This document shows, piece by piece, positions 6,011 to 13,044 of a DNA stretch of 40,585 nt (its first letter is position 1; every line of letters begins with the position of its first letter). Both the position numbers and the translations under genes were made by a program. A model generated the notes under the pieces. It was not told where the DNA came from. It saw only the letters and a program-made list of their open reading frames with translations, and searched no databases. This stretch comes from a virus. Where the stretch lies: positions 1 to 40,585 of IMG/VR virus record IMGVR_UViG_3300005860_000029; one strand, given 5' to 3'.

Positions 6011-6191
6011 ATGAAAGATAAGGAGGACAAGAATAAAAGAAAGGAAAAGTGCCAGAGAAAAAGCTTGGAAAGAAATTCAGGAAAAAGTTGACAAAGGGGA
6101 AATTGAGATAGAAGAGAGAGAAATTGATGGTATTAAATTTATATCTTTTGTGCATAGAGAATGTAAAGAAGAATTAGAAAAAGGAGGATGA
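6011..6191 (+). pseudogene. Small gene with frame break or missing start codon
   Basis: ATG 6011 has a good ribosome site (AAAGGAGGAATAAAAA) but its frame stops after 26 residues. From about 6033 the next frame over encodes a plausible charged protein (KAWKEIQEKVDKGEIEIEER, ending FVHRECKEELEKGG) that stops at 6191 in the usual overlap with the next gene, but it has no ATG, GTG or TTG start. A single-base change in the A/G-rich stretch 6030-6050, or use of ATA 6033 behind AAGGAGG, would restore it. It is either a real mutation, a sequence error or an unusual start. Confidence 0.45.
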
Positions 6192-6196
6192 GTGAA

Positions 6197-6436
6197 ATGA
6201 AGAAAATCACATTGACTTACAAATATGATGACAAGACAATTCTCTACATTACAGAGCACTTTGCTTGGGAAGAGACAAGCAAAGAAGAAGCAGATGTGTT
6301 CATAATTGCTAATAAGAATAAGATACCAGCAAGAAGTTTGTCAGCAAGTGATATAGGATGGATGATTATGCAAGAAGATTTAGAAAAGATAGAAGTTGAA
6401 AATATGCCAGAAGCAAAAGTGGGAAAGGAGAGATGA
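6197..6436 (+). CDS. Hypothetical 79-residue protein
   Basis: MKKITLTYKYDDKTILYITE... with a strand-rich N terminus and a helical C terminus ending EKIEVENMPEAKVGKER. I chose ATG 6197 because AAAGGAGG (6180-6187) is correctly spaced from it; ATG 6188 touches the ribosome site. No motif recognised. It sits in a run of small early genes, each with its own ribosome site. Confidence 0.65.
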   Translation: MKKITLTYKYDDKTILYITEHFAWEETSKEEADVFIIANKNKIPARSLSASDIGWMIMQEDLEKIEVENMPEAKVGKER

Positions 6437-6442
6437 AGAGAA

Positions 6443-6610
6443 ATGAATGTGAGAATTAGATTTACAAAAGATGCAGATATATGGGGTATAATATTCAAAA
6501 AGGGAGAAGTGAGAGAATGCCCTAGGTGGGTAGCAGATTACATTATAAAATATTGGAATTGTGCAGAGATAATAGAAGAGAAGGAGGAACGAAAATGCCA
6601 CTGGAGGTAG
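6443..6610 (+). CDS. Hypothetical 55-residue protein
   Basis: MNVRIRFTKDADIWGIIFKK... then ECPRWVADYIIKYWNCAEII and a charged end. Two cysteines and several tryptophans suggest a compact beta-rich fold. An AAAGGAG site lies about 12 bases upstream, rather far. It overlaps the next gene by 16 bases, typical of coupled small phage genes. No family recognised. Confidence 0.55.
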   Translation: MNVRIRFTKDADIWGIIFKKGEVRECPRWVADYIIKYWNCAEIIEEKEERKCHWR

Positions 6611-6867
6611 ATGAAGTATTCAAAAAGAAAGTGAATGAATTTTTGGAAACAATAATGGAAAAAGTTGAAAATTTAAATATTGAAATTAAGAAGATAGAAG
6701 ATAATATTGATATAGCAAATCGGATTTTAGAGGGTCAAGATAAAGGTAAATATGATGAAATTATTATTAGATTGTATAGGGTAAGGCTCCTATTGAATAA
6801 TGCTAAAAGGGTCTTAAAAGAAAGTATTGTTTTTCTTAATACATATACAAAAGAGAAGGAGGAATAA
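6595..6867 (+). CDS. Small coiled-coil protein
   Basis: The 90-residue product starts at ATG 6595 (MPLEVDEVFKKKVNEFLETI) behind AAGGAGGAACGAAA. The frame is open back to 6526, but that part overlaps the previous gene and has no ribosome site. Long helices with heptad-spaced Ile/Leu/Val (EKVENLNIEIKKIEDNIDIA; RLYRVRLLLNNAKRVLKESI) suggest a helical hairpin or bundle. No catalytic motif. Confidence 0.6.
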   Translation: MPLEVDEVFKKKVNEFLETIMEKVENLNIEIKKIEDNIDIANRILEGQDKGKYDEIIIRLYRVRLLLNNAKRVLKESIVFLNTYTKEKEE

Positions 6868-6869
6868 AA

Positions 6870-7044
6870 ATGGATAAGTTCAAAAGAGTTGCAAATATTT
6901 CAGTATTAGTTGATAGAGCTCTTCAGGAGTGTAAGTTTGAAGCATTAAGTAGGGGGTGGAGAATTATGGAATGTAGAAGAAGTATCAAATCAAGCAGCAA
7001 ATAAACTTGAAGACATATTAGAAAATGGGGAAAAATATTATTAG
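6870..7044 (+). pseudogene. Small gene interrupted by a frameshift at a G5 run
   Basis: ATG 6870 sits behind AGAAGGAGGAATAAAA. The first frame gives MDKFKRVANISVLVDRALQE... and runs out of sense after GGGGG at 6952-6956, stopping after 44 residues. With one G removed the reading continues as GELWNVEEVSNQAANKLEDI, ending LENGEKYY at 7044 just before the next gene's ribosome site. That restored product of about 57 residues looks far more natural. A homopolymer sequencing error, a real mutation or phase variation could explain it. Confidence 0.55.
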
Positions 7045-7059
7045 AAGGAGGGAATAAGA

Positions 7060-7350
7060 ATGCAGAGAGAAGAAATTCTTACTAAGTATGGAGATAGTAT
7101 GATGGATGCATTGGATGAATGGATAGCCGAGAATGAGATATCAACTGATGATTTTGATGAGTGGGGAAACAATCCTCCTTTTAAAGGTATAGCGTTAATT
7201 TGCGACGATGAAGGTATAGTGTGGGCACTTCCCGTTTTGAGAGAGGGAGTTAGAGGGTATAAGTATGAACCTTTTATGATTGGGATAGCAGAAGAAGGAA
7301 ATTGGGAAGAGGAATTTGACATAGATGAAATATTGGAGCTATATAGATAA
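7060..7350 (+). CDS. Hypothetical acidic 96-residue protein
   Basis: MQREEILTKYGDSMMDALDE..., followed by DDFDEWGNNPPFKGIALICD and a strongly acidic end (EEFDIDEILELYR). The central GIALICDDEGIVWALPVL looks like two beta strands in a small alpha/beta fold. Strong net negative charge is common in DNA-mimic and anti-host proteins, but nothing more specific supports that. Ribosome site AAGGAGGGAATAAGA. Confidence 0.65.
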   Translation: MQREEILTKYGDSMMDALDEWIAENEISTDDFDEWGNNPPFKGIALICDDEGIVWALPVLREGVRGYKYEPFMIGIAEEGNWEEEFDIDEILELYR

Positions 7351-7371
7351 ACAATTAAAGGAGGGATAGAA

Positions 7372-7608
7372 ATGTCAAGCAAGTATGAAAGCAGGTATGA
7401 TAAGTTGTATAGTGATTGGACTGATGAAGAGATTAGAAGAATTAAATTTGTTGATGAAGCAATGGGCAAGTTGCCAGCAATTGAGGAAGAGCTGGCAGTG
7501 TTAAAGGTGAAAGTAGCAAGATTAGAGGAAGGAATGAGAGAGATTTATAGCAGACTTGAGCTTGCTTTGAAAGAATTGAAACTTTTGGGGGAGAGGATGG
7601 AGAAATGA
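7372..7608 (+). CDS. Small coiled-coil protein
   Basis: The 78-residue product (MSSKYESRYDKLYSDWTDEE...) has a long C-terminal coiled coil (IEEELAVLKVKVARLEEGMR to LELALKELKLLGERMEK). Ribosome site AAAGGAGGGATAGAA. Its stop overlaps the start of the sigma-like gene by 4 bases, so the two are probably co-translated; an accessory or anti-sigma-like role is possible but is inferred only from this coupling. Confidence 0.65.
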   Translation: MSSKYESRYDKLYSDWTDEEIRRIKFVDEAMGKLPAIEEELAVLKVKVARLEEGMREIYSRLELALKELKLLGERMEK

Positions 7609-8141
7609 ATTTAACAGAAGAAGAAAAAGAGAAAATGCTGAATGAACACAAGGGTTTGCTTCACAAATTTGCAAAAAGATATTTTCAAGCAGGCAAGAAA
7701 GTTGGATATGAATATGATGACTTACTGATGATTGCAGCTCAAGGCTTGTTGAGAGCATTGAAAGAATATGATGAAACTAAAAGCAATAAGTCTACTTATA
7801 TATCAATATGGATAGTATCATATTTACAAAAAGCAATAGGGAAGGCAAGGCAAAATGATTTCATTCCCTTCTCATCTTTGGAAAGTGATGAAGATGATGA
7901 ATTCTCTAATTCTTTAATAGACCATCTTCATTTCATTGATGATGAAGATGTGATGGATGAATTTGAGGATGCACTTGCAAGAGCAGATATCCCTGATAGA
8001 GTGAAGAAAATGTTGAGAATGTATTATGTAGAGAAGATGACATTGAGAGAGATAGCAAGGGAATTGGGCATATCAAGAGAGGCAATCAGAGCTAATATGA
8101 AAAAATATGTTCACAAACTCTACAAAATTTTGAATGGTTAG
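7605..8141 (+). CDS. Sigma-70-family-like transcription factor
   Basis: The 178-residue protein has the two-domain layout of small sigma factors. Region 2 lies at about residues 15-85 (GYEYDDLLMIAAQGLLRALK, then STYISIWIVSYLQKAIGKAR) and region 4 at about 125-175 with the helix-turn-helix TLREIARELGISREAIRANM. An acidic linker (DEDDEFSNSLIDHLHFIDDE) joins them. It would redirect RNA polymerase to phage promoters, probably middle or late ones. Placement at the end of the early arm, before the replication and structural genes, fits a temporal switch. Homing-type nickases are excluded because no nuclease motif is present. Confidence 0.85.
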   Translation: MNLTEEEKEKMLNEHKGLLHKFAKRYFQAGKKVGYEYDDLLMIAAQGLLRALKEYDETKSNKSTYISIWIVSYLQKAIGKARQNDFIPFSSLESDEDDEFSNSLIDHLHFIDDEDVMDEFEDALARADIPDRVKKMLRMYYVEKMTLREIARELGISREAIRANMKKYVHKLYKILNG

Positions 8142-8150
8142 GAGGTGAAT

Positions 8151-8411
8151 ATGATGGGTCGTGGCAGAAAGCCCCAGCCACCTGAAGAGTTAGAAAATGT
8201 AGAGAAGCCAGAGGAGGAATTAAAAAAGAAGATTGGCAAGTTATACAAGACTTCAGAGCTTGCGAGGGTTTTGAGAGTTTCAAATGCTACTATTCTCAGC
8301 TACATAAAGGAGGGCTTGCTAAAAGCAACAAAGATAAGAGATACAAGCACTTACTTAATCAAGGAGAAAGATTTAGATGAATTTCTTGAAAAAATCTTTG
8401 GAGATGGATAA
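8151..8411 (+). CDS. HTH_17 excisionase-like regulator
   Basis: The 86-residue protein has a proline/glutamate-rich N-terminal tail (about 1-27), then an excisionase-type helix-turn-helix: LYKTSELARVLRVSNATILS, YIKEGLLKATKIRD, STYLIKEKDLDEFLEKIF. Start chosen at ATG 8151 behind GGAGGTGA (8141-8148); ATG 8154 is equally possible. It directly follows the sigma-like gene and is the third of four such HTH proteins in a genome without a visible integrase. Confidence 0.75.
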   Translation: MMGRGRKPQPPEELENVEKPEEELKKKIGKLYKTSELARVLRVSNATILSYIKEGLLKATKIRDTSTYLIKEKDLDEFLEKIFGDG

Positions 8412-8446
8412 AATACTATTAATACACAATTGGAGGTGAATTACAA

Positions 8447-9235
8447 ATGCCTAACACACCTAACGATTTTAGTTATTGGGAATTAGGAGGAAAAGCAGTT
8501 GGCTTTCCTTCTCAAAAAGTAATAGATACAATAATTTCCATCCCAGCATCAACAACTTGGTATTCAGATGTGATTGACCTTGACCAGTATGGAGCGCTAG
8601 GGGTGATAGCAAGGTCAAGCAGAATAAGTGCTCCCGCTATCGGCTACCTTTATATTCAGTTTAGTGATGACCCCAATTTCTCAGAATATCTCGCAACAAG
8701 TCCTTGGGGTCTCTTCCAAGAGGTGGCGATGGTTCCACGGGCAGGTCGCTATATGCGTATTGCGTGGCAGTCATACTCTACCACTGGAACATATCAGTAT
8801 AAGATTTCCGCAGTCGTTGTTCCTTTCCCCGTCTATCCATTTGCAGGTTCCTCATCAAGTTTGTCCTTTGTTCCCGTTGTAATTCGTGGTGATGGAGTTG
8901 CTCTCGCGAAGAGCACTGACATTCCCGTTCCCTATCGCTTTGCTCAAACCTATTCAGTTGCCGCTGGCGGGAACATAGGAAGGATTAGCATAGACTTAAG
9001 TAACTATAAAGAGTGTTCTATCCTCATTTTCCAAGACCAAAATACAACTGTTCTCATTGAGGGTTCAAGAGATAATTCTACTTGGAAGACGATTGCAAGT
9101 GAAAGCGGAACAGCAGGAACTCCCTATCAGAAAACTATTTCTCCATTTCCCCCTCGCTATTTAGGGCTTACTATAACAAACAATGGCACAGCTCCTGCGA
9201 ATATTGATGTATTTGTAATAGCAAGCAAATTTTAG
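8447..9235 (+). CDS. Two-domain beta-sandwich protein, virion-like
   Basis: The 262-residue protein is almost all beta-type sequence and seems to contain two related halves. Half one has VIDLDQYGALGVIARS, then YLYIQFSDDPNFSEY and AGRYMRIAWQS; half two has SIDLSNYKECSILIFQ, then TVLIEGSRDNSTWKTIAS and PRYLGLTITNNG. This pattern is typical of galactose-binding-like (discoidin) sandwiches found in fibres and virion decorations. Codon choice is richer in C and G (CGC, CCC, GCG) than the early neighbours, and the gene sits far from the other structural genes, which suggests later acquisition. A host-surface or capsid-surface binding role is inferred. Confidence 0.65.
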   Translation: MPNTPNDFSYWELGGKAVGFPSQKVIDTIISIPASTTWYSDVIDLDQYGALGVIARSSRISAPAIGYLYIQFSDDPNFSEYLATSPWGLFQEVAMVPRAGRYMRIAWQSYSTTGTYQYKISAVVVPFPVYPFAGSSSSLSFVPVVIRGDGVALAKSTDIPVPYRFAQTYSVAAGGNIGRISIDLSNYKECSILIFQDQNTTVLIEGSRDNSTWKTIASESGTAGTPYQKTISPFPPRYLGLTITNNGTAPANIDVFVIASKF

Positions 9236-9246
9236 GAGGTGAAAAA

Positions 9247-9423
9247 ATGACCTGCAAGATATGTGGAAAAGAAATAGGAACAGTGTCTCATTTGGAATTT
9301 TGGGATGGAAGTGGTGTTCATTGTGAATGCTGGGCAAAATTGAGCGAGAAGGAGCAGCAAGATTTTCTTGCTCAATTGCCACCACCCCCAGAATTACCAA
9401 CATCACCTGGGGAAATTTCTTAA
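9247..9423 (+). CDS. Small zinc-ribbon-like protein
   Basis: The 58-residue ORF (MTCKICGKEIGTVSHLEFWD...) starts at ATG 9247 behind AGGAGGTGAAAAA. Cys3 and Cys6 form a CxxC knuckle, and His25, Cys26 and Cys28 could supply the remaining zinc ligands. The C-terminal half is Pro-rich (LPPPPELPTSPGEIS). Such mini zinc ribbons are common in phages as nucleic-acid- or protein-binding adaptors. It follows the beta-sandwich gene by 11 bases and may have come in with it. Confidence 0.65.
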   Translation: MTCKICGKEIGTVSHLEFWDGSGVHCECWAKLSEKEQQDFLAQLPPPPELPTSPGEIS

Positions 9424-9476
9424 TCAACAACAATTAAAAATTAAAGTAGTATAGTTTCAAGAAAGGAGGAAGAGAA

Positions 9477-10124
9477 ATGGAAGACCTCTTTAAGAGGGGA
9501 GCTAAAACATTAAGTGATTATTTTATGGAGTATTTAGGGACTTGCTGGAGTTTTGGAGTGAGGATGTTGCCGACGGGAGAGTGGGAAACATTGGATGGAG
9601 TAAAGTTCGCACCATTAGAATTGCAAGATATATCCCACATAGATGGTAAATTGAGACAGGCTTATTACAAAACAATGAAAATGATAGAACAATACAACCA
9701 GATTAAATTTGTTAATGTGCAACCAATTGAAGTAGAATTGAACAAATCAAGAGAAGAGAAGGTGTTAATAGAAACTGAACCTATTGATTTATATTATGAA
9801 TTGACAGATGTTATGACACCTGAAGCAATTTTCACAATCTATCAATCAGGGATAACAAGCGTATATCTACCCTGGTATGTAGCGTTCATAAAATTTTTGA
9901 ACTCCTCAATAGAATACTATAAACATTTACTGCAGAACTATGAAAATTTTCAACAAGAGATATTACTAATGCCAAGAAGAAAAAATGTAGAAGAGATATT
10001 TTACAACACAAGCAAAGAAGTGCAAGATAGTTATGAGAGGTTTTTAAGAACAAAAGAAGAAGTCAAGAGACTTACCCTCAAATACAAAAGAATGATGAAT
10101 GGAAGTGAGAGCCTTGCTAAATAA
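9477..10124 (+). CDS. Hypothetical protein upstream of the replication ATPase
   Basis: The 215-residue product starts at ATG 9477 behind AAGAAAGGAGGAAGAGAA. The N-terminal part (FMEYLGTCWSFGVRMLPTGE) is mixed; the middle has acidic stretches (IETEPIDLYYELTDVMTPEA); the last 70 residues form long charged helices (YERFLRTKEEVKRLTLKYKR). No family recognised. Its 3' end overlaps the ATPase gene by 26 bases, so the two are likely translated together, and a loader or partner role for the ATPase is a reasonable inference. Confidence 0.65.
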   Translation: MEDLFKRGAKTLSDYFMEYLGTCWSFGVRMLPTGEWETLDGVKFAPLELQDISHIDGKLRQAYYKTMKMIEQYNQIKFVNVQPIEVELNKSREEKVLIETEPIDLYYELTDVMTPEAIFTIYQSGITSVYLPWYVAFIKFLNSSIEYYKHLLQNYENFQQEILLMPRRKNVEEIFYNTSKEVQDSYERFLRTKEEVKRLTLKYKRMMNGSESLAK

Positions 10125-11439
10125 GAAATGGAGAGAATTCATACATAGTAAATCACCTGATATAGAAGACAGAGTATGTGATTTATCACTATGTATGTTT
10201 TTAGCTTCATTATTAGCAGGTCATTTTGAATTAGAATTATTGTGGGGAGAGGGGCAAAATAATTATCCCAATCTATGGTTTCTCATAATAGGGGAGCCAG
10301 CAAGTTTCAAGAGTGCATTGATAAAAAGGACAGTCAAGCCATTAGTAATGATAGAAGATATGGGAGAGAATAATGAAGATGGGGAAACAGGAAGTGATAT
10401 ACCAGTGGCAAATTTAAGGGGGTCGTTTGAAGGTTTTTTCTCATTACTACAGAGTTGGGATGGCAAGACAATACTACTATATCAAGATGAAGCAGGTCCA
10501 ATACTTTCGGCAAGTGAAGTAAGTTATAAGTTTGAATTAGTGAAAGAATTGCCAGCATTCTATGAACCACACCAAAGATTTGTTAGAAGATTGAAAAAGA
10601 ATTCTTTTTTTATTAGAGATGTAACACTGAACTTATTTTTAGCAGTGCAACCAGTATACATAGAAGAATTGACAACAAAGATGATAAGAACAGGATTTCT
10701 ACCAAGATTTTTTCCCATAGAAATGCCAAAGAAAGAAAATAGGAGAATAGTGAGGTTATCAACAGAAGAGAATGGAGTTATAGAAGATAGAGATACATTA
10801 AAATATTGGATTGGTTGGAAGAATGCTTTAAAAAGAGAATTGAGAAAGATGGAATTAGAGAATGAATGGTGGGTCAATCAGAAGTTAATGGGATTGCCAC
10901 CATACTTGCCAGTATTTTGGGAGAATGATGAGACAGCATTGCTATTTGAACAAATAGTTAAAAAACTTGGTAAGGACATATTAGATGAAGACATAAGATT
11001 GTGGTATGAAAGATTTATAGATTACTTGCCGAAGTTTGCATTCTACATAATGATACAAGAAGAGGTGCTTAAACAAGAATGGTATCTTCAGACAAGATTT
11101 ACAATCAAGAGAGAACATTTAGAGAAAGCATTTGAATTGTGGTATCCATCATTTGAATACATAAAACAATTTGTGGGCAAGATAGGGGAAAGTGCTGTTG
11201 GTAGATATGTAAACAAACTTGTCAATTACTTAAAGAAGATGGATGGGCATAGAATATCAAAAGGTGATGCTATGAAGGTTTTGAAAGTTGATGCTGATAT
11301 GATGAACAAAATAATAATGACAGGAGAGGGTAGAGGATATTTCAGAGTTTACCGCTATATGTATAAAGGTAGACCAGCAATGAGCATAGAATTAGACGAG
11401 TTAGCGTTGGAGGAAGAAAATGAAGAAGGAATTAGTTGA
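10099..11439 (+). CDS. DUF3987-like P-loop ATPase (putative replicative helicase) with winged-helix tail
   Basis: The 446-residue protein has Walker A at residues 65-72 (GEPASFKS), Walker B near 126-131 (LLYQDE) and a later block (LNLFLAVQPVYIEELTTKM, then GFLPRFFPI, about 178-207). That block is characteristic of the DUF3987-type ATPases found fused or next to phage and plasmid primases. The C terminus (about 375-435) carries the winged-helix-like module also seen at 3818 and 5474, ending YMYKGRPAMSIEL. It probably unwinds or remodels phage DNA at replication. No primase or DNA polymerase was recognised nearby. Confidence 0.7.
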   Translation: MEVRALLNKKWREFIHSKSPDIEDRVCDLSLCMFLASLLAGHFELELLWGEGQNNYPNLWFLIIGEPASFKSALIKRTVKPLVMIEDMGENNEDGETGSDIPVANLRGSFEGFFSLLQSWDGKTILLYQDEAGPILSASEVSYKFELVKELPAFYEPHQRFVRRLKKNSFFIRDVTLNLFLAVQPVYIEELTTKMIRTGFLPRFFPIEMPKKENRRIVRLSTEENGVIEDRDTLKYWIGWKNALKRELRKMELENEWWVNQKLMGLPPYLPVFWENDETALLFEQIVKKLGKDILDEDIRLWYERFIDYLPKFAFYIMIQEEVLKQEWYLQTRFTIKREHLEKAFELWYPSFEYIKQFVGKIGESAVGRYVNKLVNYLKKMDGHRISKGDAMKVLKVDADMMNKIIMTGEGRGYFRVYRYMYKGRPAMSIELDELALEEENEEGIS

Positions 11440-11749
11440 AGAGTTATTATTAGAAGAGTTATACAGAATTCACCTGGGGGTGAAGAGGAACTACTACTTC
11501 GCTGAAGAGGTAGCAGCTATTTTAGGCATAGACACAAAGACAATTGACAAATTGGCGAAGAAACAAGAGATACCAGCAGTGAAAATTGGGCATTGGCATT
11601 TAATTCCAAGCAACTGGCTTGATGAGATATTTGAGAGAATGGAGAAAATAATGAATGACAACAACACAGACGAGATATTAAAGAAACTCATCTCATACAT
11701 ATTCCGTGAAAAAGTAAGAAAATATATAGGAAAGGAGAGAAGGAAGTGA
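11420..11749 (+). CDS. HTH_17 excisionase-like protein of the replication block
   Basis: The 109-residue protein has an N-terminal helical stretch (MKKELVEELLLEELYRIHLG), then an excisionase-type helix-turn-helix (YYFAEEVAAILGIDTKTIDK, QEIPAVKIGHWHLIPSNWLD) and a basic C terminus (REKVRKYIGKERRK). It overlaps the ATPase gene by 20 bases and the nuclease gene by 4. Its place between replication and recombination genes suggests origin binding or loading rather than Xis function. Ribosome site GGAGGAA inside the ATPase gene. Confidence 0.7.
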   Translation: MKKELVEELLLEELYRIHLGVKRNYYFAEEVAAILGIDTKTIDKLAKKQEIPAVKIGHWHLIPSNWLDEIFERMEKIMNDNNTDEILKKLISYIFREKVRKYIGKERRK

Positions 11750-12465
11750 CAGAAGTTATCAAAACAGCAGTAAAGAAAAGAGTTATAAGAGCCTCACAAT
11801 TAGGGCATTGCAAAAGAGAATTGATACTGAACTTACTTGGTATAGTAGCAGTTGACCCGCAATCATTTGAGGCTTCATTTGGAACATTGATACACAATAT
11901 AATACAAGCAGAACTTAAAAACAAAGGCTATCCAGTAGAAGTATCACATTACAGAGAAGATTTGAGACTGGAAGGGACAATAGATGCCATAATTGATGAT
12001 AAGATAATAGAATTCAAGACAACATCTTTTGCAAATGGATTTTTCAATCAATCAAGCAGGCAATGGCATAACTTGAAATATCAATTAGGGGCATATAGCC
12101 TGTTGACAAATTTATCGAGAGCAGAAGTATATGTCATAGATGTCTCATCAATCAGAAAAAATGCTTTAGAATTCTCTGTTAAAGGTGTAAATCTATTGCT
12201 ATTGAGAAATGGAGAGATGCCAATCAGAAAAATGGAGATAGAGATAACAGACCATTGGCGTGAAGTTATAGAGATAAGGATAAGAGAGATATGGGAAGGT
12301 GTAGAGAAAAAAGAATTGCCACCACCGCCGCAAAACAAGGATTTCTGGTGTAAGTTTTGTAGCTTCAAAGGCATATGTGAAGATGAAGAATTGCTTAAGA
12401 AATTAGAGCTTACAGAAACAGAAAGAATTGAACAATTTAAGAATAGCGATATAATAAAATTATGA
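11746..12465 (+). CDS. Cas4/RecB-like PD-(D/E)XK exonuclease with probable Fe-S cluster
   Basis: The 239-residue protein starts at a GTG overlapping the previous stop. It shows the full motif set: Cys22 near the N terminus (ASQLGHCKREL), His50 (GTLIH), Asp80 (GTIDAII), Glu89 and Lys91 (IEFKTTS), and Gln113/Tyr117 (QLGAY). Cys202, Cys205 and Cys211 (WCKFCSFKGIC) with Cys22 would form the 4Fe-4S cluster of the Cas4/AddB type. Phage members process DNA ends for recombination or replication. No CRISPR array or other cas gene is present, so a CRISPR role is unlikely. Confidence 0.85.
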   Translation: MTEVIKTAVKKRVIRASQLGHCKRELILNLLGIVAVDPQSFEASFGTLIHNIIQAELKNKGYPVEVSHYREDLRLEGTIDAIIDDKIIEFKTTSFANGFFNQSSRQWHNLKYQLGAYSLLTNLSRAEVYVIDVSSIRKNALEFSVKGVNLLLLRNGEMPIRKMEIEITDHWREVIEIRIREIWEGVEKKELPPPPQNKDFWCKFCSFKGICEDEELLKKLELTETERIEQFKNSDIIKL

Positions 12466-12479
12466 AAGGAGATGAGATA

Positions 12480-12620
12480 ATGGAAGCAACATTAGGGATT
12501 TTATTTCTTTTTATCTATGGCTTGGTTTGTTGGATAGGAGGATTTGCGGGAGGTATTTTGTTTGTTTTAGGGTTGCAGAAAGGATATAAGAAATGTAAGA
12601 GGGAGGAGAGAGAAGAATGA
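12480..12620 (+). CDS. Small single-span membrane protein
   Basis: The 46-residue ORF (MEATLGILFLFIYGLVCWIG...) starts at ATG 12480 behind AAAGGAGATGAGATA. Residues 4-32 form one long hydrophobic segment with Gly motifs (GGFAGGILFVLG), followed by a basic/acidic tail (KKCKREEREE). That fits a single-pass inner-membrane peptide with cytoplasmic C terminus. It overlaps the next small membrane gene by 4 bases (ATGA). Function unknown; superinfection exclusion or membrane anchoring of the replication complex are possibilities. Confidence 0.65.
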   Translation: MEATLGILFLFIYGLVCWIGGFAGGILFVLGLQKGYKKCKREEREE

Positions 12621-12736
12621 GGAGAATAACATTTAGAATAGCAGACTTGATAGTTTGCGGTGCTCTATTCCTGCTATATGAAGTTGTGCATTTGGTGGCT
12701 CGGCTATTTGGCAAGGAGGATGAATATCTTGTCTGA
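12617..12736 (+). CDS. Small single-span membrane protein
   Basis: The 39-residue ORF (MRRITFRIADLIVCGALFLL...) starts in an ATGA overlap with the previous small membrane gene. A basic N terminus is followed by one hydrophobic segment (about residues 9-30) and a short acidic tail (GKEDEYLV). Ribosome site GAGGAGAG lies in the previous gene. It overlaps the resolvase gene. The pair of tiny coupled membrane proteins may act together. Confidence 0.6.
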   Translation: MRRITFRIADLIVCGALFLLYEVVHLVARLFGKEDEYLV

Positions 12737-13019
12737 AACAAATTATCAAAAAGGTAGAAGATTAGAATACAGAGTTAAGAAACACTTTGAAGACAAAGGA
12801 TATTTAGTCATAAGGTCAGCAGGTAGCCATAGTCCAATTGACCTGATAGCAATTTCTCCATTTGAAGTTGTCTTTATCCAAGTTAAATCAAGTTATGAAG
12901 CAGTTAAAAGAGTTAAAAGAGAATTTCCATTACCAGCAAATTGTTCATTCTTTGCTTGCTATCCCATTAAGAGGGGTAAGAAATCAGAGATACAATGTCA
13001 ACTTATCAGTATGATGTGA
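12720..13019 (+). CDS. Hjc-like Holliday junction resolvase
   Basis: The protein of about 99 residues has the archaeal-type Hjc layout: KGRRLEYRVKKHFEDKGYLV with Glu15, a Ser/Arg patch (RSAGSHSPIDLIAI) with Asp41, and FIQVKSS with Lys56. The usual Glu of the ExK motif is Gln54 here, which occurs in some viral relatives but should be noted. It would cut four-way junctions before packaging. AAGGAGG (12714-12720) is too close to ATG 12720, so TTG 12729 (MSETNYQKGRR) may be the real start. It overlaps the end of the small membrane gene. Confidence 0.8.
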   Translation: MNILSETNYQKGRRLEYRVKKHFEDKGYLVIRSAGSHSPIDLIAISPFEVVFIQVKSSYEAVKRVKREFPLPANCSFFACYPIKRGKKSEIQCQLISMM

Positions 13020-13044
13020 AAATCAAAGCAAAGGAAGATGTTTA

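Noticed and set aside
11746-12465. CRISPR-associated Cas4
   Set aside because: Motifs fit the wider Cas4/AddB/RecB nuclease group, which is common in phages as a recombination nuclease, and there is no CRISPR locus.
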